Shown here one piece after another: positions 13,501-23,030 of a stretch of 64,000 bases of DNA. Under the pieces are notes generated by a model, which worked only from the letters and a program-made list of their open reading frames with translations, searched no databases and was not told the DNA's origin. The translations under genes and the position numbers were made by a program. Origin of the DNA: Hippasteria phrygiana (lineage: Eukaryota > Echinodermata > Asteroidea > Valvatida > Goniasteridae); assembly GCA_037893225.1 (NCBI GenBank), contig JAZGUH010000145.1, positions 1,895,695-1,959,694 of the forward strand, read 5' to 3'. Every line of letters starts with the position of its first letter. The first letter of the stretch is position 1.

Positions 13501-15511
13501 TTTACGCCATTTGGCATCATCCGTACGCAAGGCATTAAACATGGACTAAAACCAACCATAATTTGTCATCCGGTGGAAATTGAATTGCCAAGTTATTTAA
13601 TTTCCTCAGGCTTTACGCTTGACATTTGAAAGCGCTAGACTTGTTTTCAACATTAGGCAGCAGAGGCTTTATTGATTACCCACAACTACTTCTAGAAGTG
13701 AAACGCTTCGATGTGATTTCCATTCAAATGGCAGGAGGATTAAGTGGATGTGATTTTTATCAATGAGGGTCCATCAATGAGCTGTTAAACCCAGAAGTCA
13801 CAATGTACTCTTTGTCAGGGTGGGATAATAGTTCACAGGCTTCAGATGTGATTTTGAATAGAATAGGATTTTATTTTAGACGCCCATTGTCAAAATCACA
13901 TCGTCCTAATCTGGTTGTCCTAATCTGGTTGTCCTAATCTGGTTGTCCTAATCTGGTTGTCCTAATCTGGTTGTCCTAATCTGGTTGTCCTAATCTGGTT
14001 GTCCTAATCTGGTTGTCCTAATCTGGTTGTCCTAATCTGGTTGTCCTAATCTCGTTGTCCTAATCTCGAAAATCATATCCAAGGGTTCACAGTGATGTGC
14101 TGTATAAAGTAAATTATTTTGGATATCTTTGATTTTGAGGGTAGAGGGAGGAGAAAAAAAGTTCACGATATGTTTTTACCATTTAGCTATATTAAATAAC
14201 TCGTTTCCTCAATCAATTTGAAGCCACCTTGGGCTTGGCCATGATTGGAGGGTGACCACAGAACAATTTCAAGTATCTGAAAGCGTCATCGCGTGACCGT
14301 TCTTCATGCATCTCATGTGTGTGTTGTAAATTTTCTGAACTGCTAACCATTGAGCACTGCTCGACTCTCACCAATGTGGCCCGGGTTCGATTCCCCGCTC
14401 GGACCATATGTGAGTTGAGTTGTGCGTTGGTTCTCTCCTGTGCCACGAGGGTTTTACTCCGGGTCCTCCGGCTTTTCTCCCTCCGCAAAAATCAAACACT
14501 TTCAATCTGTGGCCGTGCTCCGTGGTCATATATGGGTCGATGTGGCCGGCTGCCAGAGGCGCCTTTACGTGCCAGCGACTCGACCACGTTGTAGCCGCGT
14601 CCTTTGCAATTCAGCATCCCAGCTGCGAGTAAGGATGATTAGCCTCCCAAATTATTATTATTTATTCGCATACTTTGATTGTACAAGCGCATTTAGTTGA
14701 AGCATTATTGTACTCGGCCTTATACCATTGTTGACATCAACAATGTTGCATTCTTTTATTCATGAAAATTGGTTCAAACATACAAATAGCCATACTGAAG
14801 CCGCACTAAATATTGAGTTTCCATAGGTTCGTGCACAAGCATGAATGTGCTTCACACCACACAGCAAGTTAGCACTCTGGTAATTTAATATGTGGGACTT
14901 ATTGGGCCTTGAAGCTGTAGGTATTAGAAAAGATATGCATGTAAGACGGACGTGCATGCAGTATGCATTTGACGGAAACGATAGAAGAGGATTCTTTATG
15001 TTTTGATGCATTTTGCCATCGTGTGTCTTCTCCAGATACCTTGACCGTTAAGAAACCAGACGTTCCGCCTAGCGTCAAGAAGAAACAGAACAAGGAGAAA
15101 ACCAAGACTGGTGAGATGCCATCCTGGATGCTCAAATTTGCCCAGGATAACAAGCTCAACGTCTTGTCTGATGTCAAGTTTGATGAATCCTCCAAGGAAG
15201 ACAATCCCTCAGCTTCATCAGATGAGGAACTGTGAGTCCATTTTTTGTGTGTTATGGCAGGCTTTCAAGTTATTCCTACTTTGCCTATATTTTCCTAATT
15301 ATTTTTACCTTACTCCTATTTTTTTCTACTTTTTTTTCTTGAAAAATGAAATCTCATTGAATATTTTTGACCAGATCCTACAAAATGAGTCTTAAGGGTG
15401 CAGTTTATTCCTTTAATCTAGACAAATATCGTAATCCTTTTTTGTTCTGATTTGCATTTTAGGCAATCGCTGCCGGGGAAGGTGCAGGCCCAGAGAGATA
15501 GTGAAGTATAG
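1318..15511 (+). CDS. SH3-domain protein, C-terminal part, ten exons (copy A)
   Basis: Exons: 1318-1500, 2290-2487, 5045-5197, 5913-5978, 7680-7714, 8851-8941, 9755-9851, 10536-10562 (microexon), 15036-15231, 15463-15511. All have GT donors and AG acceptors, and the phases join into one frame of about 365 codons ending at TAG 15509-15511. A lysine-rich stretch (residues 11-33 of this part) precedes an SH3 domain (about 34-84) split by intron 1. SH3 hallmarks are VTAYKG in the ALYDY position, QELDLAVGED, DDWWEGQ and GWFPASHV. The rest is low-complexity: an Arg/Lys-rich segment, a Pro-rich segment, an acidic run and a Ser/Glu-rich tail. The SH3 suggests binding of proline-rich partners in the cytoplasm (inference). 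I do not recognise the orthologue. The N-terminus is probably upstream of the window. An in-frame ATG at 1291 is an alternative start if the first AG is not used. Confidence 0.85.
1872..2085. mobile_element. Partial MITE of the poly-G/C family (copy A)
   Basis: It contains a diverged copy of the unit with GTGTTCC, GGAATTCCTTTCAGAT and AACAATAGTCTGGAGTGT. The same unit is found complete, with terminal inverted repeats, at 28759-28930 and in reverse sense at 18864-19032. One terminus is missing here. Confidence 0.5.
2290..2487 (+). CDS. SH3 gene A, exon: second half of SH3
   Basis: It has 66 codons, with acceptor TTACAG and donor GTAAGT. It carries the DDWWEGQIDDRKGWFP core, which holds the tryptophan pair and the GxFP motif of the SH3 peptide-binding face. 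Confidence 0.9.
2605..2712 (+). mobile_element. tRNA-derived SINE
   Basis: It has an A-box-like CAGTTGGTAGAGCG and a B-box GGTTCGAATCC, followed by the family tail CAGTTTCTTTGTTCAC. The 5' part of the tRNA-like region is eroded. The same element is at 34190-34275 in copy B. Confidence 0.8.
3030..3190 (-). mobile_element. tRNA-derived SINE
   Basis: On the minus strand it has the head with GCGCCCACC, then AGATAGCTCAGTTGGTAGAG (A box), a changed B box and the tail motif CAGTTTCTTTGTTCAC. It lies in copy-A-specific sequence that is absent from copy B. Confidence 0.8.
3330..3410 (-). mobile_element. Truncated tRNA-derived SINE
   Basis: It has an intact B box and family tail on the minus strand but lacks the A-box half. 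It is about 300 bp from the preceding copy in the same orientation. Confidence 0.7.
4708..4925. mobile_element. Foldback MITE, AAGTCC-repeat family
   Basis: The ends are inverted repeats: GAGTCC, CAAGTCCCTGCAAGTCC at the left and GGACTTGCAGGGACTTGACTC at the right. Each arm contains short direct repeats (AAGTCCCTGC; GTGAAAGGACTT). The centre is the palindrome-like GACAAAGGCATTCCTTTGTC. No coding capacity. Confidence 0.75.
5045..5197 (+). CDS. SH3 gene A, third exon
   Basis: It has 51 codons, phase 0 at both ends, with a basic composition (VKNKPRLKLRNTGSWRK). The acceptor is TATAAG after a T-rich tract, an AAG acceptor shared with copy B. The long open frame around this exon runs into intron on both sides. 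Confidence 0.8.
5573..5702. mobile_element. Short MITE with GGGGTGCGTTCCACT ends
   Basis: The left end GGGGTGCGTTCCACTCA mirrors the right end TGAGTGGAATGCACCCC with one mismatch. Length is about 130 bp. It lies in intron sequence absent from copy B. Confidence 0.7.
5913..5978 (+). CDS. SH3 gene A, fourth exon
   Basis: It has 22 codons, phase 0, reading LKALNKILKGQSGRSSLTGS. The acceptor is CACTAG and the donor GTAAGA. Copy B changes one codon near the 3' end (Gly to Thr). Confidence 0.75.
7680..7714 (+). CDS. SH3 gene A, fifth exon
   Basis: This 35-nt exon (LGSNLRKHSSH plus two bases) lies between TTTGTAG and GTAAGT. The phase fits the following exon. Copy B keeps length and phase. Confidence 0.75.
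8851..8941 (+). CDS. SH3 gene A, sixth exon (proline-rich)
   Basis: This 91-nt exon follows a TG microsatellite and the acceptor TTCCAG. It encodes an acidic start (IIEEEPDGD) and a proline-rich part (PVPKPHPPQVAPPQ) that could itself be an SH3 ligand (inference). Confidence 0.8.
9175..9475. mobile_element. Copy-A-specific insertion with inverted repeat
   Basis: Copy B runs directly from ATTATTGGA to ACAATACGTG (about 40036), so about 300 bp is extra here. The insert begins GGAGCATTCAATTTTCC and has the inverted GGAAAATAGAATGCTCC about 30 bp on. No ORF of note. Confidence 0.6.
9755..9851 (+). CDS. SH3 gene A, seventh exon (acidic)
   Basis: This 97-nt exon reads ISLERADTLPLPNLDE followed by an EIEEEDEE run. 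The acceptor is TTTTAG and the donor GTGAGT, ending in phase 1. Confidence 0.8.
10536..10562 (+). CDS. SH3 gene A, candidate 27-nt microexon
   Basis: It lies between ACTACAAAG and the donor GTAAGC. It is a 27-nt, phase 1-1 exon encoding KEEQYPSKT across its borders. Using or skipping it keeps the reading frame, so it could be alternatively spliced. Copy B has the identical 27 nt (41041-41067). An inverted duplicate lies at 35051-35077. Confidence 0.55.
10764..10973. mobile_element. Foldback MITE, AAGTCC-repeat family
   Basis: It is the same family as 4708-4925 but in the opposite orientation. It starts GAGCTGTAGTACAGTCC, has the centre AATGACAAAGGAATGCC and ends GGACTCGACTACAGCCC. It lies about 200 bp after the microexon. 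Confidence 0.75.
10985..11140 (+). repeat. 22-bp minisatellite
   Basis: About seven units of TATATCACAYATGAATCCCA with one spacer-length change. Copy B has a similar array at 41470-41622. Confidence 0.85.
11698..11772. mobile_element. Perfect inverted repeat with short loop (copy A)
   Basis: The arms begin AATAGACCCAAGACGTAATG and end in the exact reverse complement, 27 bp each, around a loop of about 21 bp. Copy B (42092-42217) has the same arms with a longer loop, so copy A looks like an internally deleted form. Confidence 0.75.
11773..13300. other. Intron sequence without recognised exons
   Basis: Part of the large intron between the microexon and the exon at 15036. I see only scattered dispersed repeats. 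Confidence 0.4.
13320..13500. mobile_element. Dispersed repeat with CAATAATCCAACAATGGATTG
   Basis: The stretch with GCCACAATGTGTTTGTGCAG and CAATAATCCAACAATGGATT recurs at 43085-43235 and, more diverged, at 30600-30780. Related sequence in reverse sense is inside 19380-19555. The ORFs on both strands here come from the repeat. Confidence 0.5.
13715..14090. mobile_element. MITE family with GATGTGATTTT ends and 14-bp array
   Basis: It is related to 20225-20470 and 49925-50175. Shared motifs are TTTATCAATGAGGGTC, CAGGCTTCAGATGTGATT and CGCCCATTGTCAAAATCAC. The right subterminal region carries a 14-bp minisatellite. Confidence 0.55.
13905..14068 (+). repeat. 14-bp minisatellite
   Basis: Eleven full units of CCTAATCTGGTTGT, the last with a substitution, plus a partial unit. 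Copy B has seven units (43677-43774). Confidence 0.95.
14310..14665 (+). mobile_element. tRNA-derived SINE, second family
   Basis: It has an A-box-like region, the B box GGGTTCGATTCCCCGCTCGG and a body with TTTTACTCCGGGTCCTCCGG. It ends near an ATTATTATT tract. It is in the last large intron of the SH3 gene and is matched at 44030-44370. Confidence 0.75.
15036..15231 (+). CDS. SH3 gene A, ninth exon
   Basis: It is 196 nt, phase 1 in and phase 2 out. It reads LTVKKPDVPPSVKKKQNKE, then MPSWMLKFAQDNKLNVLSD and an acidic/serine tail. Copy B lacks 27 nt in frame near the start (nine residues including PDVPPSV) and has Asp to Tyr in VKFDES. Confidence 0.85.
15463..15511 (+). CDS. SH3 gene A, last coding exon
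   Basis: It follows the acceptor TTTTAG and encodes QSLPGKVQAQRDSEV then TAG. The 3' UTR follows. A candidate polyadenylation signal AATAAA at 16473-16478 is kept in copy B, but its use is unproven. Confidence 0.8.
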
Positions 15512-18084
15512 TAAAAAATCTAAATATCTACCAACGATCTTGCTGGCGTTTGTGTGATGTGTACCATATTACCTGTGAAATACTGCCTGTATAGTTCATA
15601 TTTTTGTATAGTTCATATTTTTGTACAAATATGTCAGATGCACATCGTTTTTTTTTTACATTTTTTAGTATTGATTTGTGTATTTTGTACATTTTGGAGG
15701 ATTTGACAATTTTTAAAAGGAAATCCATCTTGGCAGATGAAAATTAATATTCAACCGTCCCTAATATTTGTACACATTGTCTCCAAACGGTGAGGAATAA
15801 CACAAGATGATTTCCAGTTTGTAATCTTTGCCTTTTTTTGGAATCCATCCTCCGTAGCCTTCAGCAATATTTATAAGCAGCGAGAAAGACAAAATTAAAG
15901 GGGAAAAACGCAATTGTAAATAGAGGTAGACACATTGGTCATTATTTTGAAATTGTGTACAAATTTGCTAGACACAAAAGGGCAGTTCGTCCTATGACGT
16001 CAAATTGTTTGCTGCCCGCAGCGATGACTTTTAGACAAATGGCAACAGCGGGCCAGAGGGGACTTGATAAAAATAGCTCTCAAAAGTCACTTTTTTGGTA
16101 TTTCATGGCAGAAATAATGTTTGATTATACAATACGCAATCTACATAAAAACCACGCAGACTTCTCTCACCACTGAACTTTCTCTTTAACAGTCGGTGAA
16201 AAAGTGGTACTAACCATAGCAAAAAATTGCAAACCTTTGCGCGATATCACGGCCAAGGTTTGCTGATGCTCATGTGTGCACGGAGATATCATGTTGCATC
16301 ATGTCGTTAAACAAATTTTGCTTCTCAAGTTAGCAAGCGTTTCGCTGCATTTATTGTTTATGGTCTTCATTAACTGGTCAGAGTCTCAGTTAGGAAAATA
16401 AAAATTGAAATTAGCCGCATATGGACAGAATTAACCTGTGCTGATAAATGTGACCCGACAGAAAAAAATCAGAATAAAGTCGCACTACTATGGCTTTCTG
16501 AGTTACAAGCAGAAACAACAATTTTTCACTGAAAAGTCAATTTTGACAACTGTATATTTGAAAAACTCTATTCTATCATATCCCAAAGATTTTTAAACTG
16601 AATCTTTTCACAAAATATTTTTTTGGGTGGCCGATTTCTTTTTTTTAACTCTGGTTAATGTGTGCACAGATCACAAACTGAGCTTCAATTTCTCAAAACA
16701 AGGGGTCAAGACTTTGATAATTTTAAAAGGTTGTATCAGGGGCTAGGAATGAGATACAACACGCAATATATCAAATTAAAGCTTTTAACCCATAATTTCA
16801 GGAAATACCATAATCTGGATTTTCAAATTTTGCTACTTTATCCCCATTTCGTGGGAACAGAACACAAATGATCATTGTATTCCATCCACATAAATTAATC
16901 CGTCCTTGAATCTGAATTTGCCTTTTCCGTCCAAATAAATGATTGCACTCGTAAAGATATACAATCTGTGCTCTTCAACAAATTTAATTGTATTTTGAGT
17001 ATGTTTTATTTTAATTAAAAGAACTTTCTATTTCCATTTTTGCCACCTTTAACCCTCCTAAAAACAAAAGTAAAAAGTGTTTTTATTCTGAATATTGATA
17101 ATGGGGGCCACTTTTTTTTGTTAATGTCTCATTCAGAAGTGAATAACTTGTGTATTGCTAGAAGACCAGCAATTGACAAAATAATTTTGGAGTGAAAAAC
17201 TTGAAAAAGAGCAGGGGCAGCATATCTTCAAAACTATTATCACAAGACAAAATTAGATTATTATATTTTTGAATAGCAATATAACTTAATAGCCAAATAA
17301 AATACTTTATTTCCCATCAGTACTTTAACTTTTAAAGAGGTTACATTTTCTTCATGGTGGAAGCTATATTTGTATATATTAGAATGCTGGTTATTTTAGT
17401 ATTGATGATGCAATACTTTATTGGTATTTGTTAATATCTCACAGTGCTTAATTAAACGAAGGAAATTGTGTACTCTCCGGACAATGGAGAGTTGGGCTTT
17501 CATTAATTGAAATGGTAACATTTAACAGTATTTAAGAAGACATTGTTTTAATGTGTGAGTGATTAAGAGCTGTGATGTAGATAATAGCAGTGTGAACAAT
17601 CAATACAGATTTATTTTTCAGTGATTATTTCACTGGTAAGAAACGGCCACATATGTGAATATTTATGCTAGTTGCACGATAGGCATTTGATATATTTTCA
17701 GAAGGTAGAGTAGATATTACCAAGTTGAAGAACTACCTGCATGAACCCTAACCTCATATCCGGGGATTTCATAATTAATTCTTGTTTTGATTTGTATGTA
17801 AAGTTAACTTATCATTTCAGGTTGAATAAAGGAAATGGGTTCTACTTCTAATGTGGTGCGGTGTGGTGCATAATGAATTCTCCTTCCCCACACTCGGACA
17901 TTATTCAATTCTGAATGACCGTAGACACATACGGAATAAAGACCACTTTGGTACGTGATTCAGTTGTTCCGTTTATTTATTTGCGTCTTAAGATGTGAAT
18001 TGTTAATGACGATGTATTTACAAGAAATGGTATGCCACTAAGCACGAATAACTCTGAAAATAACACAAATTAAATCAATTTTCT
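15512..18084. other. 3' UTR and intergenic sequence (copy A)
   Basis: AT-rich, no gene recognised. It contains a half palindrome at 15968-16159. The rest aligns almost colinearly with 45195-47830. Confidence 0.5.
15968..16159. mobile_element. Half of a palindromic MITE (copy A)
   Basis: It corresponds to the right arm of the ~392-bp palindrome at 45714-46105. The left arm is missing here. Confidence 0.75.
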
Positions 18085-18300
18085 AGGTGAACAAAGAAAC
18101 TGGCAGGAGTGGGATTCGAACCTGCGCTCTCTCCCAATTTTATGACTTCTGACTAGCGCCCACCCGAACAACGATACCGACAATTTGGGAGACCGCCAAC
18201 ATAGGGCAAGATAGCTCAGTTGGTAGAGCGTCGGTACGGTAACCCGGAGGTCGCAGGTTCGAATCCCGCTCCTGCCAGTTTCTTTGTTCACCTAGAAAAT
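18070..18300. mobile_element. Inverted pair of tRNA-derived SINEs
   Basis: A truncated minus-strand SINE (18085-18150) is followed by a nearly complete plus-strand one (about 18150-18300). The plus copy has head GCGCCCACCCGAACAACGAT, A box TAGCTCAGTTGGTAGAGCG, B box GGTTCGAATCCCGC and tail. Copy B has the same pair at 47830-48085, with a more complete minus copy. Confidence 0.85.
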
Positions 18301-18379
18301 GTATTTTTAATTTACCTAGTCAGTTTCCCTTGTGGACTGTTTGACAAATTAAATCCACTTGAGTTATACATGTATGTCT

Positions 18380-18625
18380 TGCCCTCACCACTGCTGCAGA
18401 CAAATTCCAAATTGACGAAAATAGCATCGATCTGTGCACTTCCTGGTTTGTAAAAGAGGCTCTCAGTGCTAAGTAAACAGCTGACTATGCTAAATGTGTG
18501 CTGCGCTGCCATTTATGGCGTGATTCATTCATGCATGAATGAATTTGTTGAATAGCACTGTTTTTGTCTAGCATTGACATTCTCGCTTTCAACCCGGAAG
18601 TGTGCAGACAGGGCTAATGTGACAT
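18380..18625. mobile_element. Diverged arm of the GAGGAATCCCAC foldback family
   Basis: GTGCACTTCCTGG, CATTCATGCATGAATGAAT, CATTGACATTCTCGCTTTCA and GACATTCCTCTATTAAG align with one arm of 19126-19787. Confidence 0.6.
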
Positions 18626-18863
18626 TCCTCTATTAAGAGAGGCCAGTATACATGCCACTACAACCATAAATATTTTAAAGCATTTATGTTCAAGACATAG
18701 TTCTGCAATACTAATCTTGGGAAGAACATAAAACTTTGAAGTTTTTTCTGGCATACGCCTTTTTACAATATTTAAGATGATTTAAACATTCCTATACTGT
18801 AATTCGGCCATTTTTAAAGGTCTTTTGAGGTGTCATGCCCCCACTTCGTGCTATACCCATCAT

Positions 18864-19032
18864 GATATGGGGCAGAGGGGTACCCTCTTTTGTCCCTATA
18901 CACTCGCCAGACTATTGTTACCTATTAAACACATATCCCTAGACTTCTGAAAAGAATTCCTGAGATTCTGGGAACACATGACCAACACAAAATAGGGGGG
19001 GGGGGGGGGGGGGGGTTCCCTCTGCCCCATAT
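18864..19032. mobile_element. MITE with GATATGGGGCAGAGGG ends and a poly-G run
   Basis: The ends are inverted (GATATGGGGCAGAGGG and CCCTCTGCCCCATAT). A run of 21 G lies next to the right end (18995-19015). The family recurs at 28759-28930 and 48654-48816. Confidence 0.75.
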
Positions 19033-19125
19033 GCTTTGTGCATGTATTCTTACATTCAAGGCATGTGTGCATTTTGCCAAGATGCAATATACATATTGGT
19101 TAACCCATTGAGCCCGGATGACGTC

Positions 19126-19787
19126 TATAGAGGAATCCCACAACGACGAGTTTAGCGCGGATCTGCGCACTTCCGCGTTTAAAAACGAGGATCTCGAGGA
19201 TCTCAAGGTCACAGTAAACAACTTTATGCTGATTGTGCGCCTGCGCTTCCTTTTATGGCCTGATTAATTCATGCATGAATGAATGTGCTGAAAAGCGTTG
19301 TTTTGTTTGCCACTGACATTCTCTCTTTCAACCTGGAAGTGCGCAGAAGGTGCTAATGTGAAATTCCTCTATTGCAGTTTGAAAATTACCACCTGATGGC
19401 TGGTTGACGTCCATACCCGCAATCCATTGTTGGGTTACTGTGTGCATTACGCTTGGCTGCACAGGCCTGCCTGGCATCCAGGTGCCCCATTATAAATATA
19501 ACACCCGGACTCTAGCAGTTAATGGGTCATGGACTGCGTGAAAAAAATGGACACCAACTGCAATAGAGGAATTTCACATTAGCCCCTTCTGGGTTGAAAG
19601 CGAGAATGTCAGTGGCAAACAAAACAACGCTTTTCAGCACATTCATTCATGCATAAATATATCAGGCCATAAAAGGAAGCGTACGCGCACGATCAGCATA
19701 AAGTTGTTTACTGCGACATTGAGATCCTCGTTTTTAAACGCGGAAGTGCGCAGATCGGCGCTAAACTCGTCGTGGGATTCCTCTATA
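19126..19787. mobile_element. Large foldback element, ~240-bp arms (copy A)
   Basis: The left arm (19126-19379) begins TATAGAGGAATCCCACAACG. The right arm (19556-19787) ends CGTGGGATTCCTCTATA. The loop is about 176 bp and contains another dispersed repeat. No transposase ORF. Confidence 0.8.
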
Positions 19788-20770
19788 CTACAGTTTAAGC
19801 CGTGGACGAGTCTATGCCAGTTTTATGGCAGATTACAGAAAAAGTACCATCTCACATACTAGAGGTTTTCAGGCTAGGCACTGACGGTACTACTGCAGCC
19901 TTGCTATGACCGTGGGTGGTTGAGTCAGCTTATTGTAAACACACTCTGAGACCCATTACATGTACATGGAGCTGCTAAGTAAAACTATGCAGAGAACCAG
20001 TCATAAACAGTGCATGCTATACCACACTTTGACCGGTAACCTGTTTTTCCTATGCATTTTTTTCTGTGCTTAGGCAAATTGTAAGCTGCTTAATTTAAGG
20101 AGCTTCAATAAATTGGCCTCCAGCTTTTGGAAGGTATAGCTTTGTGCAGCAGTATTTACAAGATACATGTAATATGCTGTACATAAACTGTCAGACTTCC
20201 CTGGTAGTGCTGTGAAATCCGTAGATGTGATTTTCTATTCAAAATGGACAAGTTATGTGAATGTTATTTTTAACAATGAGGGTCCAAAATCACATTTCAC
20301 AGTCAAGAATCATAATTAGGTTAATAAACTGTTAAACACGGAAGTCACAGTGTACATGTACTCTTTGTCAACGTTGGAGAATAGTTTACAGGCTTCAGAT
20401 GTGATTCTGATTAGTCGGATGAATTTTTGAATGCCCACTGTTGAAATCACAATCTTCATGTCCAAGGAATTCAGTGTAAGACAATTTACACTTGGTTTTC
20501 AAATATGAGCAAATATTAATTTGAAATGATGGAAACATTTTGATAACAGGAACGAGTGTATAAAAACATGAGGTACGTGATGCAAAATAAACTACCTTGC
20601 AATTTGACAGAAGTACGTTTCTATCATGTCATAAATGTTTACAAATATTAGTGACCCCAATTGTCTAGAAACCCTACACCAGGCTTTTTCAAATTTACTT
20701 CATACACTGCTACCTTTGTTCTTTTGCAGACTCACAACTAAAAACAAAATTCATAAACACCCAAGACAAG
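19788..20770. other. Intergenic repeats, no gene
   Basis: It includes a member of the GATGTGATTTT MITE family at about 20225-20470. Otherwise it is plain AT-rich sequence conserved in copy B (49518-50480). Confidence 0.45.
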
Positions 20771-21250
20771 TTAAACGTTCCTATTGGTCGTAAGTCCATC
20801 ATGTGGGTGGTTTTAAACGGCCGATAAAACACTTTCCGGTGTCACATTAAATTCAGACTCCTATGACATCTGGTCCCTTTTATTGGTTAAACACAAGCGC
20901 GACCAGTCACTCTCCTAATTTACAAATTTACAATTTACTACCAAAGAGTCCGTATTTAGAGTCCATAATTTTACACATTGGCACTACCGCGTTCTACGCT
21001 AATTTCCATATAAGGACCATTTATATCACTACTCACTTGAGGCACGAACCATTAAATATAGCTATAAAAAGGGGTGTTTTTACAAAAGGTAAAATTTTTG
21101 AACAAAATCATAGGTTTTTGCTGAATTATACAAAAAGGTATTTTATGAATGGGAATAAATACGGTGGGCCGGTTTTAAACAAGTACATTTAAAACCGCCT
21201 TGGGGACTGTACGCTGAAAATGACCCGAGCCGAAGGCCCAGCACATATCC
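20771..21250. mobile_element. Dispersed repeat with GGTTTTAAACAAGTAC
   Basis: The right part (GGGAATAAATACG, GGCCGGTTTTAAACAAGTAC, AAAACCGCCTTGGGG) is the same as one arm of the palindrome at 28039-28200. The 109-codon open frame at 20863-21192 is shortened in copy B by an indel, so I do not call it a gene. Confidence 0.6.
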
Positions 21251-23030
21251 GATAACTTCTATCATTTATGTATTTTAGTTCATCCCAGTTGAAGCATTTT
21301 GCAGAAGTCTTATGATTACACACAAAATACAAAACTGGACAAAAACTCTTTGTTCCAAGTTGTACAGCGGTAAGTTATAGCTCGACTTGCTACATTAATC
21401 TTCAGCATGCACATTTTTTGTTTCGAAATTAAAATTGCCATTCACATGAAACTTGCAGATTCACCTATTTTCAAGAACATGGTAAAAGCCAGTGAAGGAA
21501 ATATCTTGTTTTACTTTATCTTAAAAGTTTTTTTAACATGAATGTATTTTAACATGAATGTGCAATAGGAATGTAGTTTTCATTGTGTTATCTTCTCCAT
21601 TGTATTAAGGTATTTATAATTCATTTTTTGGTCATTTATAACATACATCAAAGCTGAACAAATAATAGATTCCAATGAATTTAAGATATTTTACTGACAT
21701 TATGATTATAATTTTCATGGTGAATGTTCCACCGGCTTGTCCAGCTTGGTTCCTCCAGTTAGGGTGTTTGAGCGTGAAACTCGGCTTTCCGCCTGTTCCC
21801 ACCAATATACTCTACTCTAGCTGTACCTAGATGTAGATCAAAAAGCTATGCCAATAGCTTTTTCCCTCATTCTGTATTTCTCTGGAATTCTTTGCCTGGT
21901 GCATGTTTCCCTTCATTCTTACAATCTTTCCTGCTTCAAGATGACTTGGAAAGATCATTAAAAAGGAGAATATAATAATGTATACGACCATCACCTGGAA
22001 ATCACACGACACTTAAAATATCTGTACGGAGTTTTTCCACAGATCCATTCTGTTGTTACAATTCGTGTTCACAAAAGTCTTTCTTGAACATATGTAATTA
22101 CCCAAATTACTGTATAAAATGTTTAGTTTTTTTCTAAACACGGCTGAACAATCTCATTGCATCTTTCGTGTTCAAATATCGAAATTAGTCAGCGAAAGCA
22201 TGACTTCATCGTGGAGTACGCTGTTGTGTACATGTAGTTACTAAATGCGTATTAGGTTATCGTTGCATTTGTACACCCCAATATAGTAATGTATTTAACT
22301 CAGCAGAAGGTATTGTGAATGGAAAATACATGTACATATTTAATGTGTAATAACAATTTACAAATTAAAGTATTTTTGCCACTTCAATGTAACAATTTTA
22401 AGACAAGATTTGAAGGTTTGCATGGTGGAAGTAGCAATATGGTAAGGGTTTGCGGTAGCACCATGTGAAACTTAATTTTACACAAATGATGTGAAGACGA
22501 ACCACAACGCGTGATGTAAAATAATAAAAAGCTATAATTGTCTAGCGATGCTGCTGCCTTCACATTTGATGTAAAATTACAGCATACGCGTGTTCATGGG
22601 GCTTCCAACGGCCCGACTTTTCCAAACCAAACTGCCATGGCGTCCCCGAAATTATTTTTATCACTGATTTTCAGACAAACTGCGCATTTTCAAGGGATGA
22701 ACGCTTTCTGTAGCTCAATTGGGCGCCTCCAAGGCAATGTCGCTTTAAAGAAAATGGCGGTTTTTATTCTTTAATTTTTCGTGTCGTCTATGACAATGTG
22801 CAATAAACGTAATAGTGATTATTCATAAAACTCATGCAACGACTCTGGTTTGTATTCATTTGGTTCTTTGTGAATGTAAGGAGTATCATAATAAGGATTA
22901 TACCAAGCAAGATATGAGACCAAGAGGTACCCCCTCATGTCCGTATACCCTATGTGTGGTTAACCATTTCACTGTCGACCTTTGCTGCTGTGATGAATGA
23001 GATTACTCATCAGGGCCATGTCAGATGACT
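21251..23030. other. Intergenic and TRIM 3' flank (copy A)
   Basis: No gene recognised. A minus-strand AATAAA (22763-22768) about 260 bp past the TRIM stop codon is a possible polyadenylation signal, also present in copy B. Confidence 0.45.

Noticed and set aside
18195..18280. Functional tRNA gene
   Set aside because: A and B boxes are present, but the acceptor stem has mismatches, the base before the anticodon is not T, the sequence recurs many times with fixed flanks, and several copies are truncated. It is a SINE.
20863..21192. 109-codon open frame
   Set aside because: It lies in a repeat whose arm recurs at 28039-28200, is shortened by an indel in copy B, and shows no protein family pattern.
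23000..23020. Hammerhead core at a minus-strand CTGATGA (also near 9060 and 15220)
   Set aside because: No GAA element or closing stems at the required spacing.
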